Below are positions 11,901 to 23,872 of a stretch of 64,000 bases of DNA, piece after piece. The DNA is taken from contig NC_092579.1 of NCBI RefSeq assembly GCF_037975245.1, forward strand, positions 18,684,678 through 18,748,677, in the 5' to 3' direction. How positions within the stretch are numbered: position 1 is the first letter of the stretch; every line of letters starts with the position of its first letter. The notes under the pieces were generated by a model. That model was not told where the DNA came from. It made no database searches and was given only the letters and a program-made list of their open reading frames with translations. The stretch comes from Apostichopus japonicus. Lineage: Eukaryota > Echinodermata > Holothuroidea > Aspidochirotida > Stichopodidae. A program made the position numbers and the translations under genes.

Positions 11901-13785
11901 TGATGGCCGTCAATAAGATCGGCATCCACTTCATAGATTCCCAGAAACACGTAAGTGGTCAGCCATTTCACAATTGGAACGTGTCGTCCTTACTTCCAGA
12001 TCTCGCCGGAACCTTAGTTATTAAAATAACGTCTAACTACCTGACTGGGCAGATGCAGTGTATTATTTTACTACCACATCTCCAAGATATGGAGTTTATG
12101 TATTATATTAATTTGGACCATACATCGAGAGCTGATGATGGGAAAGTTTACATCTTGCTGTGCGATCAGAGCCGTCCAGATAGTTACTGCATCGCTATTA
12201 AACCCTGTAAGCTTCACCCAGATATTATGTCAAGATCACAGAATATTATCCTGTTGAACCCTGGCAGGTTCGATGAAGGTTTATTCCCTGACTGTTACCG
12301 TCTGTCCGTCCGTTTACTTCATCTCAACGTTTTGTCTTGCCTTCCTCTCCAGGAACTGATATTCTCCTATGACCTTCATGAGGTCATCTCTGCTACGCCG
12401 TTCACAACCTACGAAGGCCAACAGGTTCTCAAGATAAACAGCGGTACTCTTCAGACCATGAAAGGAGAACACTTTGAATTAGAGAAGGTAACATTTACAT
12501 TTCTGGTAGTTCTAATTGAACAAATTTTTAATTCATGATTAATATTTACTATTAGATTGAAGTAGGGAAAGGGCAGGAGGGGAGGGGTTGGTGGGGAGGG
12601 TTAGGAGGGGAGGGATGTGAGGGGAGGGTGGGCAGCCTTCCAACAGAACACGGTATTTATCAGGGGCAATGGGTCCATCTGTCGGGAAGAATACTAGACT
12701 TGTTTCAAATTAACATCAAGCTTATTTGATACCTTATTTTGTCCATCAGAGTCATGATTCAAGCTACCGTTCCCTCCAATGTCCAACTATAAAACTAAAC
12801 TAAGACATGAACTGCATCCTGTCTAGTATTCTAATTGGGGAAACACATACCCAACATCAAACTGCTGTGTAACATGTATGATGGAAACAATTTTATTACC
12901 AGATGCCATCTTGATACCGTCCTATAATTGGCATACAAAAGCATAGCTGACATACACAGGCATTCAAAGGCATTTAATTAAACATACAAAGGCATAATTA
13001 ACATACACAGGTATAGAAAGACATAATTGACATATACAGGCATAACTGACATACAGAGGCATAATTAACATACACACGTATATAAAGGCATCATTGACAT
13101 ACACAGGTATACCAAGGCATAATTGATATACAAAGGATATACACAGGGAATTCTTAACATGCAAAGGCATAATTGGCTTGCTTGGCATTCACATCCATAC
13201 TTGACATACATACCGACTCACAGACATACATCCACACATCCCTACATGATACCACACCAATCAAGATACCAGCCGTCAAAGTCAGTCCGCATTTTTACCT
13301 CACAGACTGAGCAAGCCTCCAAGTTGATTCAGCTGTACTTGGGTGACCTCCACGATCGACCCGAGATACCAGACGGGTACCATCCGAGCATGGAGGAACG
13401 ACGGGCAGTGGTGGAGCAAGTCATCTCCAAACCGCCAGGGAAGAAACACAGTGCTCCTGCTATACCCATCGATGCCATACCCAGCAGCGCTCCACCCAGC
13501 GGAGTCCGTCAACAGGTTCTGTTACCGGAATATGCAACCAGAATCGAGGTGGGGGACGCCAGAGAAGAACAGAGGAGAAATCAGGCCCCTAGTATACCAC
13601 CACTTCAACCCGTCTCTGAAGAGGTTAATCACATACCCCAGCAGCCACCAACTACCAACGGCAGACATGTGGGTAACTATCCAGCCGCAGAGCCAAACGG
13701 GAAGCCCAAAGGGTGGCGAGCACCGCCTCCTCCCTCTAGCAACATATTAGCCAGAGGCCACAATCGTAAAGGAGGTAAATGGTAG
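739..13785 (+). CDS. MYO15A: Unconventional myosin XV-like, 3' part (SH3, MyTH4, FERM, tail)
   Basis: Actin-based motor; this window holds only the C-terminal cargo/tail half, about 812 aa. Coding exons: 739-832, 1358-1517 (or -1526), 1884-1978, 2688-2788, 3905-3969, 5107-5241, 6417-6514, 7338-7420, 8362 (or 8368)-8590, 9004-9184, 9958-10106, 10866-10999, 11650-11950, 12353-12487, 13306-13785. All junctions are GT-AG and the phases chain without a break. Exons 2-3 encode an SH3 domain (ALYDY-like RAIRDYSANE, then DWLYG and GFFPSQLVEPL). Exons 5-9 encode a MyTH4 domain (DCFIALMQIMGDHP, DEIYCHVVKQ, RGWRVLYVLS). Exons 10-14 encode a FERM domain (ICEEMN, FHRVSWRRKL, WLNLIQEKT, FSYDLHEVIS). The SH3-MyTH4-FERM order is that of myosin XV, although myosin VII has a similar tail. 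The last exon adds ~110 residues rich in Pro, Gln and Ser and ends GHNRKGGKW. Head, neck and first MyTH4 lie outside. Family is secure; XV rather than another MyTH4-FERM myosin is an inference from best remembered similarity. Confidence 0.9.
2859..3299. repeat. 140-bp tandem repeat, three copies, in myosin intron
   Basis: Units start near 2859, 2999 and 3139. The first two are almost identical over 140 bp; the third is more diverged and carries a short insertion near its end. The array lies between the exons ending at 2788 and starting at 3905. No coding or splice function is visible. Confidence 0.9.
4505..4894. mobile_element. hAT-type MITE (GC-rich ends), myosin intron
   Basis: About 390 bp with terminal inverted repeats: left CAGGGGGTAGGAGC, right reverse complement CAGGGGGTAAGAAGC. 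The flanks are GGCCTGTA (4497-4504) and GGCCTAAA (4895-4902), an 8-bp duplication with two mismatches. CA-starting TIRs with 8-bp target duplications are typical of the hAT superfamily. Poly-C tracts lie inside both ends. There is no transposase ORF, so it is non-autonomous. Confidence 0.65.
5367..5731. mobile_element. TTAA-flanked MITE, copy 1 (myosin intron)
   Basis: Element of ~360 bp with inverted ends TGAAGACTCGCCC at left and GGGCGAGTCTTCA at right. It shares most of its length with copies at 15503-15851 and 16665-16950. TTAA is present at the left edge (5363-5366). The right edge is degraded by a small insertion and the TTAA there is lost. No ORF of note, so non-autonomous. TTAA targets fit piggyBac- or Kolobok-like elements. 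Confidence 0.8.
8591..8650 (+). repeat. 20-bp tandem triplication at a 5' splice site
   Basis: Three units of exactly 20 bp begin at 8591, 8611 and 8631. The first begins GTGAGATGTC and is the splice donor of the exon ending at 8590. The second and third begin ATGAGATGTC, so they differ from a donor by one base. Confidence 0.95.
8911..8991. repeat. (TA)n microsatellite next to a 3' splice site
   Basis: About 80 bp of TA repeat with a few interruptions ends 12 bases before the acceptor at 9003. It occupies the place normally held by the polypyrimidine tract of the myosin exon starting at 9004. Confidence 0.95.
12930..13180. repeat. Degenerate minisatellite of ~36 bp
   Basis: Imperfect units built on AAGGCATAATTGACATACAC and variants run through the last myosin intron to about 120 bp before the final exon. 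Confidence 0.8.
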
Positions 13786-14159
13786 GATTAAATGAACCTT
13801 TCAGGTATTAAGGAGGTATTAAGGAGGATTAAAGTTGGGTCTAAAAGGACTGACCTTATTCTGAAGAGATGGGGAGGAGGTGTCAATTTGGCACAGAACA
13901 AGTTCTGTTAAAGCCTCATGAAGAAGATTCATTTTACTCAGAAAAACTTTTTCATCGCTGCTCCTAGCGTAGTTTTCCTTCTTAGTTTAATATTGTATAA
14001 ATGAGTTTGGTACATACATCACACAGATATTATTGCCGGGGAAAAGAACGATCCTTTCTAGTTATTCAGTCTTCGGAAATGTTAGTAATATTACTTTCTC
14101 TCTTGATAACTTTTCTTGTGTGAATTACAATTAGTAATTGTAATGGTTTTATTGTAAAT

Positions 14160-14720
14160 GCTTTATTGCACAGGCTTCCAACATATGTTATTAATAGATT
14201 GCAAAAGGGTTCAAAATGCTGCTGCTCAACTGGTTACTCTTAATCCTAAATATCGTCGTAATTCCAAGATTTTGTGAATCTTTGCTGGTTACCTGTTGCT
14301 TTTAGAATTTGTTATTCTTCTAGTCTATAAGGCACTCCATGACCTTTGACCCCTGATTACATATCTTCCTTGCTTGTTATGAGGGAGGAAGACAACCACA
14401 AACTTTGCGCCAATTCTGGTTATGTTCTTGTAGTCCAAGTTTTCAGACCACATTTGGTGAGCAAGCTTTTGTTCTCCGCTTGGTCTCCGCCTGTGGAATT
14501 CACTTCCTAATGATCTGAAAATGTGCTCCTGGATTGGTCTTTTTCAGATGTAAACTCTTAAACTTATTTTTTTGAGCAGGCTATTGATGTCTAATCTGTT
14601 GTTTTTCTTTTTGTATGTGTTTCTTTGCATTTTGTTTCTCTTTTTCCTTCTTTTATTTTACAGCGCAACAGAATATTTTATTACTGTGGCGCTTTATAAA
14701 TATAATTATTATTAGTATTA
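14160..14720 (+). mobile_element. L2/CR1-like LINE, 3' fragment
   Basis: Frameshifted remnant of the reverse transcriptase C-terminal region. Readable pieces, in order and across frames: LQKVQNAAAQLVT near 14200, LLVYKALHDL near 14320 and RLWNSLPNDLK near 14490. These match the conserved end of L2/CR1-type ORF2. It finishes with GCGCTTTATAAATATAATTATTATTA near 14690, an A/T-rich tail typical of such elements. Multiple stops and at least one frameshift make it dead. It is the first feature after the myosin stop codon; 13786-14160 shows no gene. Confidence 0.75.
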
Positions 14721-15502
14721 ATAGTCATTGAAATAATATGTTATATGAAAGGCCAATTATGCATTCCATGGAAATGTTGTATAGGAAACATAAAATTAAG
14801 CAAGATTAAGATTCTTTCTTTAACATAAATGGGATATATTTTGCTCAACTTAAAATTTTATAAAGCCTGTAATAGTAATAATAGACAGTTGTACATTAAT
14901 CATAACCTTAAATATTTATTTCAAACTCTAGGTTGGTAGTCGCAATTATTTCAACTATGAAAACAGCGCATTATTTTGATTCTATAGCATTTTCTGTATT
15001 GTGATGCATCATTCTTTTACCAACCTATATTGTGTTTCTACCATTTATAAGAAACTTGTTTTAAGATAAATTGGTCACAGAGTATTATTTGGACTATGAC
15101 ATTTCAATTTCTTTTCTTGTTTTTTAATTGTATCTTTTCTTTCTATATATATATTATCCAGGTTATCTTTTGTATGTGACGGTAAAAGACTTAATCGGTG
15201 GCGTTATCAAGATCCTTCATTTAGTGTCTTGTTACCTATAGTTGGGTAACAGCAGGTAGTCTTAGGGTCCAGATACAAACTGGTAATTATTAGACCAGAT
15301 ATTGTATTATCGTATTGTATAGTTTGCGGTTCAGCTTTTAATACTATTATACCAGAATATCACAGAATATCTACACTAAACTTCATCACACTTTGTAATG
15401 AGTTGAAATTTTTTAATGTGTTGCCCCAGCACTATTACAGTTTAATTTTGCAGTCTTAATAGCTGTACAGATCTAAGGACTAGCAAAGATAGCAGACATT
15501 AA

Positions 15503-15851
15503 GGCATTGAAGACTCGCCCCAAACCATGTGCCGTGCTCTGAAAAAGTTAACTTTCCAATGCTTGCAAGTGAAGTTTTCTGCTTGTCGCTACAAAATGCA
15601 GACAGTAATGAAACGTGATACCTTGTTATCTTTAACTGGACCTGAGATGTCCATCACTGTATCGTGTGAACACTGTGCTGTGGGTATTGACCGCAGCTGT
15701 ATGTACTGACTGTACACTAGTGTCTAATTACCGAAGGTAGCAAGCTTTTCTGGGATCGATGGTGGTGTCTAACACTTCTGTTACACCTCATTAGACACTA
15801 GGTCAGATTACCGTCACTACGCGTTTCTTTTTGCGCGAGTCTTCACACTCT
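15503..15851. mobile_element. TTAA-flanked MITE, copy 2
   Basis: About 349 bp, bounded by TTAA at 15499-15502 and 15852-15855. The left end starts GGCATTGAAGACTCGCCC. The right end carries CGAGTCTTCACACTC, so the termini are inverted repeats over about 13 bp. Same orientation as the other two copies. Full length relative to copy 3. Confidence 0.88.
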
Positions 15852-16479
15852 TTAACTGCATTTATCTCAACTTTCATAGACGACGTGGGTGGCTTGCTCT
15901 CATGTCATATTTCCAAGACAACATAGTATTTGTCTAGATTGTTTGATTTTGTTTTCATTTCGGTTTTCGTTCCGTCTATGCGGTTTATCACTTCACGTAT
16001 AAACACATAGGTTCAACATAACATAAATTGTAATAACAGAAACTATATAAACATGAGGTGAAAGGAAGTGCACAGGAACCTGGCAGGGGTTTTAAAAAAA
16101 TGTTTAAAAAAATGAATATTACCTCGAGTAAAGTTAGAACGACTTGCCCAATGATATGAAATTTGGTACTGATGAATAAAGACTCAACTATGTACCATGT
16201 AGTGATAATTCAAACCCTCTATTTTATTATACATATTTTTTTATTTTTTTTATACAGAGGTACATGAAAGGGATAAAATATGCAATGTTTGGTTGTTTAA
16301 TTACACTTAAATTTAGCAATTCTCTCTCTTATTGTACCTACGTAAACTGTAGACTGAGAAGTAAGGCTATTATATACTTTTCTTCCGTTTTATTTCTGTT
16401 GGGGCTAAGCCACAAGGTTTCATTTTACAATATATGCAGGTTACCATATTACAAACAGTGCCTCTTTACTTGTGAAGTA

Positions 16480-16640
16480 GATACTGGTACCATGCAGTGT
16501 GTATTACGTAATAACTGTAGCGACCACAGCAGTAGATTACAGCAGTGTGTGTTAACTTATATAGACTACAGCAGTGTGTATTAAGTATAGACTACAGCAG
16601 TGTGTGTTACATATACACTACAGCAGTGTGTTTAACTACA
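16480..16640. repeat. ACTACAGCAGTGTGT minisatellite
   Basis: Four to five units of roughly 28 bp, each containing ACTACAGCAGTGTGTGTTA or a close variant, lie immediately left of MITE copy 3. Confidence 0.85.
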
Positions 16641-16664
16641 GTAACTTTAATTCATTGTCTTTAA

Positions 16665-16950
16665 AGGCATTGAAGACTCGCCCCAAACCGTGTGCGGCCA
16701 TCTGAAAAAGTTAACTTTCTGTTGCTTGCAAGTGACGTTTTGTTCGTGTCGCTTGAAAATGCAGACAGTAATGAAATGTGATACCTTGTTATCTGTACAC
16801 TAGTGTCTAATTAACGACGGTAGCAAGCTGCAAGCTGTGTGCGTATTTTCTGGGATGATGGTGGTGTCTAACACTTCTGTTACACCTCATGCAAAACTAG
16901 GTCAGATTACCGGCATTAGACGTTTCTTTTTGGGCGAGACTTCACACCCT
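16665..16950. mobile_element. TTAA-flanked MITE, copy 3 (internally deleted)
   Basis: About 286 bp, bounded by TTAA at 16661-16664 and 16951-16954. Left end AGGCATTGAAGACTCGCCC; right end reverse complement AGGGTGTGAAGTCTCGCCC. Compared with copies 1 and 2 it lacks ~70 internal bases (the segment after CTTGTTATCT). Same orientation as copy 2, 0.8 kb away. Confidence 0.88.
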
Positions 16951-17759
16951 TTAACTGAAGTAGTGTCAGGTCTTGTGGGTCATCACACAATGCTAAGATA
17001 TGGATGAAATATTTCAAACAAATCAATCTCTGCTTTAGGTTCAAGGAAAGATGGGAATGCATATCAGACTATGTATTATCACACATTATACACAAACTAT
17101 TTCAGAAACATTTCACTATGTTGATTCCAGTTTTAAGTCGAAAAAGCAAAGATAAAGAAAGAAAGAGATTGGTGTAAATTTTTCACAAAAATGCAGATTT
17201 ATTGCATCAAACAAGGTCCATTTGAGAGACCAGCATATAATTATTATAGATATATGTAATATACCACAACAACATCAACAATTTTTTCTCTCTAAAAAGC
17301 AACTTTTTTTTTTTTGTTATACTTCAGTAGATACACTCACTGGTAAGCAAAACAAATAGAATAAAATAAAATATTACCATGTGCTATATTTCAGCTAAAA
17401 AGATTTTAAATAACACATAAGTTGTTTATATAATTTCATGCATATTTTGTATATGAATAATTAATAAAAAGCCTACCATCCATTAAATAAATATGTACTG
17501 TCATGCAGAATAAATGAATACATACTCACAGCAGTGATAAACTCCACTCCTTAATAGATTCATATTTTTGTGCCACATGCTTTTATATAACTGTGATACA
17601 ACGAGCATCTAATGTTTGGACTTTCTATGTCCGGGTTTGAACTTAAAAAAACTAACCAGAGCAATGTATACCATTCATCGTTGTGGGGTTTCCAGCCATG
17701 CAATATGTTCAAGAAATGTGTAACACAGAAAACGGTACCTCCAAACACACATCTCATAG

Positions 17760-18110
17760 TTAATAGAGTATCTATAGTGTGTTTATACACAACTATATAG
17801 TGCATTATATGCAACTATATAGTGTATCTAAACTATATGCAGTGTTTTACACAACTTTTGAATGTGTCCACTATATGGTGTGTCCACTATATGATAGTGT
17901 ATAATACACATCTTTATGGTGTGTCCACTATATAGTGTATAATAAAATACTTTATAGAGTATCTATATATAGTATATAGTGTATTTATACACGACTGTAA
18001 AGTGCATATTATGCAACTATATAGTGTATCTAAACTATATGCAGTGTCTTACACATTTTTTAAATGTGTCCACTATATGGTGAATATTACACATAGTGTT
18101 TGTATATTAA
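17760..18110. repeat. Tandem duplication of a CTATATAGTG-rich unit
   Basis: A segment of ~210 bp is repeated: the stretch starting near 17775 recurs near 17983 with the same order of words (TATATAGTGTATCTAAAC, ATATGCAGTG, GTGTCCACTATATGGTG). The unit is built from the near-palindromic word CACTATATAGTG. No coding content. Confidence 0.8.
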
Positions 18111-20880
18111 AAGTGTATACTAGACAACTATTCTATGTGTTACATATTTCTCCTATGCCATTCAACCGTCAGTTTATCAAGCAGTTTTACACAATGATGA
18201 AAATAAACCCACAAATCACAGGAGAACACAGGAACACTTTTGACATTTCAGAAATGCAGAGATATGTAATACACCGCTAAAGACACCAGACGCATGACTT
18301 CGGACTTCCAGTTTCATAAATGAAGCCTGCATCTAAACTTTTGCCATATTATAAAAATGATTGCACATTTTTTTTTCTTCTTCTTATTCTATTTCTTATT
18401 TTTTTTGGAGGGTGTAAGGCTTTATTAGCATCTGTGGTCATAGAAAACATGTAAAGTGTCGCCATTTAGCCTTTTGTGTGAATGTATTTACGTTATGATA
18501 TATAATATTTATGATATTTTACAATTTCTTATATTGCATTGCTATATATGTGTGACAAATCTTTACAGAATATTACTGTTTTCAAGTGAAAAGGGGAGTG
18601 ACAGCTTTTTGCTTTCCTCGCTGACGTGGTAAAACACGCTTGGTAAATCCCATTTGGCGCAAAGTGTTGAAATACTGCAAAATTAACATACTAAGTAGAT
18701 TTCCATTAATGGAACAGCTATCCACTTTCAAACCATCAGTGCCAGAGAACAGGAAGTTAACCAACTCTACCTAGACACACTCTCTAGTGGGTGTGTGCAG
18801 TTTTGTTACAGTATCCATGTAAAAATTTTAATTCTGTGCTTTCAGTATTTACATCTGAAAACAATTATGTTGCTATTTACGTAGAAATCTTCTCAAATAT
18901 TTTGGCGTTATACCGTAGGCAAGGCCTAGAGGTGTTAGCTGTCATCACCTTCATATGCACAGGCAGTACAGGAGTCATGGGTCTAGTGCCTTCAGCGCTA
19001 TAGCCAATCACACAAACTCTTGCATATTAAAATGAATGACCATAAATTTACAAACATCAGAAATTGGGTAAATCTGAAAATGGGCATTTCCAAAAGAAAA
19101 CATCTTTGTGGCAAGAATATTGAAATCCAACCTAACAGCAGTTTGGTATAAAAAAATTTAAAAAAATCTTTTTTTACTTTTAATGACAAGTTGGTAAGTT
19201 GTCAATGCAAACTGCCCACTACCAATCCTAATAAAATTTGCTTTCAAAGCTATATTATGGCAATACATCTACACACACCAAAAAAAAATGAAAAATACTT
19301 TAACCTTTACTCATAAAGTACAAATTGCTTTTAATTCAAATTTAAAGCCAGTCAGTATTGTTCCCAAACTTTTGAACCATTTTTGAAGTTCATGTTTAAA
19401 AAAAAATATTAAAAAAAACCATTAAATAATCATAATAATTTTATTTCTCTGACATTTTTTTATCTTGCAAATAGATCAAAAGTAGGAGTCACATATTAAA
19501 CAGCACTTCAAACCTGTAATCCTGGTAAAAAAAAAAAGAGTGACACTTTCATCTTGAGTCAACACATTTAGGGCAAATACTATAAAATTTACATACCAAT
19601 ACAACTAAGTGTTTCAAGTTCCAGTATGTTCTTCATGTAAACAAAACTTGTACAGCTTTTTTTGCTCTTGGCCCCAGTTTGTCCTAAAATGTACATTAAA
19701 CAACTCAACAGGTATTGTATGACAAATTGTCATGCAACACAACAATCTGAGTACTTTGTAATTCAAAAGTAATGTATGCCAGTGTTTGTACACAAAAAAT
19801 TGTAATATTTTCAATTTTTAGGAGGAAAAAAAAAGACAAAAAAAATTAAACAACCTCCATATTGCTATGCAAATTGTAAACACTATAAACACTGATTTAA
19901 CAGCCCAATGCAATCAGGCTTTTACTTTACATTTTGCTCATTTTCCCCCCTTCTTGTCTTAAAGTGTCTTATCGTGTCTTTTCTCGTCTTTTCTTTTATA
20001 TTTCATCCAAGCCAAATGTCTGAGACTGTTTTGATGTCCATATTAACTACATTCACACAGCGATGTGGTAAAAATGGAAGTAAACTGACCTTTGACCCTA
20101 AATGATGTCACAAATTATGACATGTATACTCCCCTCTAATATATAAAATAATCAAAATTCATAAAACTTCTATGTTCTCCTTTCTTTTTTTTATACTTCT
20201 GCAATAAAACCTTAAAAGAAGATGGTGGTGGTGGTTGGTCTTTTTAATATCTCTATTATAAAATATTTTATTGGAAATCTGAATTTTAACCAACGTAACA
20301 AAATTGAAAGTAAAACATTTTTTACAACCGAAAATGATAATAATAATAGTAAGTTTTCTCTTTCTTTCTTCATAAGTTCATTTGCATATTTCAAATTTAA
20401 AAGGAAGTATTCCTGGGCTGATCGGTCAGCTAGGCAATGTTTCAAAGTATCAGCTACTATTAAAACAAAGAGAACTTGATTTACCACAAATACACTACCC
20501 AGTGGTCACATAGATAATTTATGAAGTATTTATGCTTAATTTATGCAAATATGCAAATTTAGTTCACCTGTCTCAATCTGCAAACTCCGAGACACGATGC
20601 CTACACCCTCTTACACTATAAGCTACCACAACATTTCCTGAGCACACAGGTTTCAGACATTTTGTTTTCCTATATGTCATTATTCCCTGCTTTCACACTT
20701 CAAAGCGCTCATACTGACAGTCTGAGCAGTATGAATAACTTGTTCCTTTCAAATAAAGTTTACGAACAGTCAGCAGGAGGGGTGTTTGAAATACTCCCAG
20801 GGTGGTCGTCCTACTTATACATATTCATTTCTCTGCCCTTCTCATACATTTTTGTGAGAAAAAAAAGTATATACAGTATA
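18110..20880. other. Spacer without recognisable genes
   Basis: AT-rich sequence with many A and T runs. No exon-like open frame with family similarity, no clear transposon end and no tandem array were seen. It could hold untranslated sequence of either flanking gene; the sequence alone does not decide this. Confidence 0.5.
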
Positions 20881-20884
20881 TTCT

Positions 20885-21120
20885 GGAGTGTTAGCTCAGT
20901 GGTTAACACCGGTGCCTTCCAATCATAAGGTCCCCGGTTCGAGTCACTCCAAGATTAATGTAATGTCGTCCAGTTACAGAGGTGTTGACAATTCATAAAC
21001 ATGGACGTTAATATGAATGTAAGAGACTGACTACGGTCAGCTTGCGGCTTTGATAAGCCAATGAGACTTCTTCGCGGGTTCCTGCTTGCAGGAGGATCTA
21101 AAATACATTCAGATACATAC
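20885..21120 (+). mobile_element. tRNA-derived SINE-like element
   Basis: The first 67 bases resemble a tRNA: acceptor-like GGAGTG (20885) pairs with CACTCC (20945-20950), box A-like TTAGCTCAGTGG, box B-like GGTTCGAGTC. An unrelated 3' body of ~170 bp follows (GCTTGCGGCTTTGATAAGCC, a short hairpin) and ends in a CATA-rich tail. The anticodon arm is malformed (an 8-base loop), which argues against a functional tRNA gene. No matching target duplication was found. Confidence 0.6.
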
Positions 21121-21433
21121 ATACTAACTTAATGAGCTCTATGTAAACATTAGTCATAATGTATTGGAAAATGAAAAAAGAGACCGGAAGAAGTTTCTGA
21201 AAAAACACAACTTTTGTATCACTTCAACCAGGCCAAGAAATGTTTGTTAAAATTTTCACTCAGTGCCTTTAAATCTGTAGATTTTGAAATGCTTGCAAAC
21301 TTGGCCAACTAGATGAAACAGATTTGCAAGATACTTTGGTCATTTTTACTAAACATTCGATGCTGCACTTCAGCTACACACTCATTTTGCCTGAATCTAT
21401 TCTTTTTTTTTTTCCCGCTGCTTTGTTTTTAGT

Positions 21434-21640
21434 CCCACTGCCAACACCACTCTAAGACTACTAATTAATTCCTCCAGTCCAAAGGTCACAGGACAGTCAT
21501 TGCATTGTCCATACTACACAAAAAAATTTGGCTACTTTTGTTTTACATCCCACTGCCGACACCACTCTAAGACTACTAAATAATTCCTCCAGTCCAAAGG
21601 TCACAGGACAGTCATTGCATTGTCCACACTACACACACAA
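21434..21640. repeat. 115-bp direct duplication
   Basis: About 87 bases starting CCCACTGCCAACACCACTC at 21434 recur at 21549 with a few substitutions; the intervening ~28 bases are not repeated. A recent local duplication without coding content. Confidence 0.9.
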
Positions 21641-22443
21641 TTATCACACAATGGACCAGGATTGCACACAGACTGGAATGAAATATGTCAAGAGAATGAC
21701 CAGAGTTTATATTCCTGGCCATCTAAACGCTAGTGCTGCTAAAATTCGAGGCCGACCTGCAAACTCTGGCACCTGTTTTTAACTACTAGAACCGTATCAC
21801 TTTAACATGGCTGTCTAGACAGTTCTGTGCAACTCCTTGATGGATATCCTTTTGTACTTCCTGAAGTAATAATTGCTGCATGGACAAAGCTTTATGCAAG
21901 GAAACTTTAAAATGGTAAAACTTCTTTCTATGCGGGCACAAAGAAACGTCAAAACGTGTCGAGATAATTGATAATAATTAAAATAGTACCGTACGACAGT
22001 CATATTTTTTGAAGCAGATGAACGTTCACTGAGAACAGCTATGTTAGTAATCAAATTTCTGAAGTAAAAAAAATGGAAAAAAGTTGAGAGATGAAAAAAG
22101 AATACATTTTCTTTGTAATACTGAAAAATAATAAAAAATTTAAAAAGCCAGACATCGTCTCCATGCCAAAAAGGCTAAAGAAAAAAAAAAGTAGGGCTAA
22201 ACCAAGTTAACCAACTTTAATTGCACATTATAAATACTCCATACAAATAAACAAAATGAGAAGAGAACAAAAAAAAAGGAGAGGAAAACATGAATAAAAC
22301 TTTCAAGGTAATAATACGTTAAGGTCCCCAAGGTTTAAAACGACATCCACAAGATGATGTCAGATTTTGAGACGATTCAAGGTTTGCCAAGTACGGATAT
22401 AAGTTGTAAGATTTAAGTTAGTACCATTAAGAAAGTACTTCAA

Positions 22444-22556
22444 TGGATGGCAAGGGGGGAGGGGATGGGAGGTGAGGGGATGGGAGGGGAGGGGAGGGGA
22501 GTGGAGTGGATGGGAGGGGGGAGGGGAGTGGATGGGAGGGGGGAAAGGGTGGTGAT
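22444..22556. repeat. G-rich minisatellite (GGGAGGGGA)n
   Basis: Repeats of GGGAGGGGA and GGATGGGAGG on the plus strand, with many runs of four or more Gs. The run pattern could form G-quadruplexes. It lies ~1.3 kb beyond the stop codon of the minus-strand phosphatase gene. Confidence 0.8.
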
Positions 22557-22734
22557 GGTATGATTGCAAAAGATGAAGCCCAAGGGAGCTACGAAAACAG
22601 TAATGCAATTTTTTGGGGGGGGGGGGGAATTTTAAGGTGGATCATTGTTGAATATGCAACATTTTCAATTGCTTGTCAAAATATATATGCAAAGCTGAAT
22701 TAGGCATTGTTGCTAAGTTTCAGTAAGAAACAAG

Positions 22735-22990
22735 TAAGGGAGAAAAATGTTTCTACCCCTAAGATGGTACCCAACCATGAAAATATTGTACAGGAGGGAG
22801 AGAGATTTTCAGTCCCGAAAATGGTACCACATAAAGAATGCTGCATAGAGGGACAGGAAAAATGTTCTACCCCAAAAAGGTGCTCCCCAACAGGGAGAGA
22901 AATCTTCTTTCTATTAATATGATTCTCTACAATGATATCCCACCAATGCGCAGAGGGCGGTATATGTTCAAATCCTGAGATGGTACCCAA
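22735..22990. repeat. Degenerate ~60-bp repeat
   Basis: Four decayed units share AAAATGTTTCTACCCC-like and GATGGTACCC-like words at 22745, 22802, 22859 and ~22970. Part of it stays open on the plus strand (PKMVP-like words), but no known protein is recognised and it is treated as non-coding. Confidence 0.55.
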
Positions 22991-23872
22991 ACATTGCACA
23001 ATAATTACTTCCTAAGATTACTTCCTGGGGGGGGGGGGTGAGGGGTGCGGTGAGGGAAGTATTCTATCCATAAGATATCCAACCAACGAAAGATAAAGAG
23101 GTGGGTCATTCAAGTGAGCCACGTTTCCATTGAAACTTAAAAGGTAAAGTTATTGAGTAGAAATGTAAGAATGTATAGCAAAGTGGCAGCTTATGCATCT
23201 GGCCACCTTAATAATTTAAGCCAAGTCGTATGTATATTTCTTGAAGTAATAAAATAATCAGAGTTTCTTTCAAATATTCAAAATTAACAGCAAATGGAAA
23301 TATTAAACTGCATCTGGTGTAACAAGGTGCTTGGGGGGAGGATAGAGGCAATTGTTATTTCTAACTATTCAAATACTTCTGATAACGTTGTATCCTTTGA
23401 AGAGAAGGATAAATGCGAGCTAGCATAAAAACACGGCATGACCATTATCCATACTAGCGAAACACGAAACATAGTGGTCCCTTACGTACTGATAAAGATT
23501 ATAACTCCAAAAATTATTGCACCATCCAAAAACATGTGTGCATGGTGAAAAAAAACAAAAAAACAAGCACAACACAAAAAAAGAATTCCAATGACAATCA
23601 TTGGACCAACGAGAGAGAGAGAGAGAGAGGTGGAGATAGAGAGGGCAAAAAGACAACAGATAATCCAATACTAGTATTGCAGTAAAAACATAAAAATGAT
23701 TTCTTTTAAAAGCAGACTGAACAACAAATTTCAGAATACAATCCCTGAAGGAGCCTACACAACGGAACAACTAACTTGGATACTACCGCCCTCTGGCATC
23801 GCTCAGACGGCGAGATCAAAGAGGAGAAGGAGGAGGGCGACCTTTAAAAGCAATCCCAATTCTCGCTTCCCA

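Noticed and set aside
13343-13750. Long open frame overlapping the last myosin exon in another phase
   Set aside because: It is a shadow of the exon; the myosin phase is fixed by the preceding exons and the SH3/FERM reading.
20885-20951. Functional tRNA gene
   Set aside because: The anticodon loop has eight bases, the acceptor stem has only six pairs, and a SINE-like body follows.
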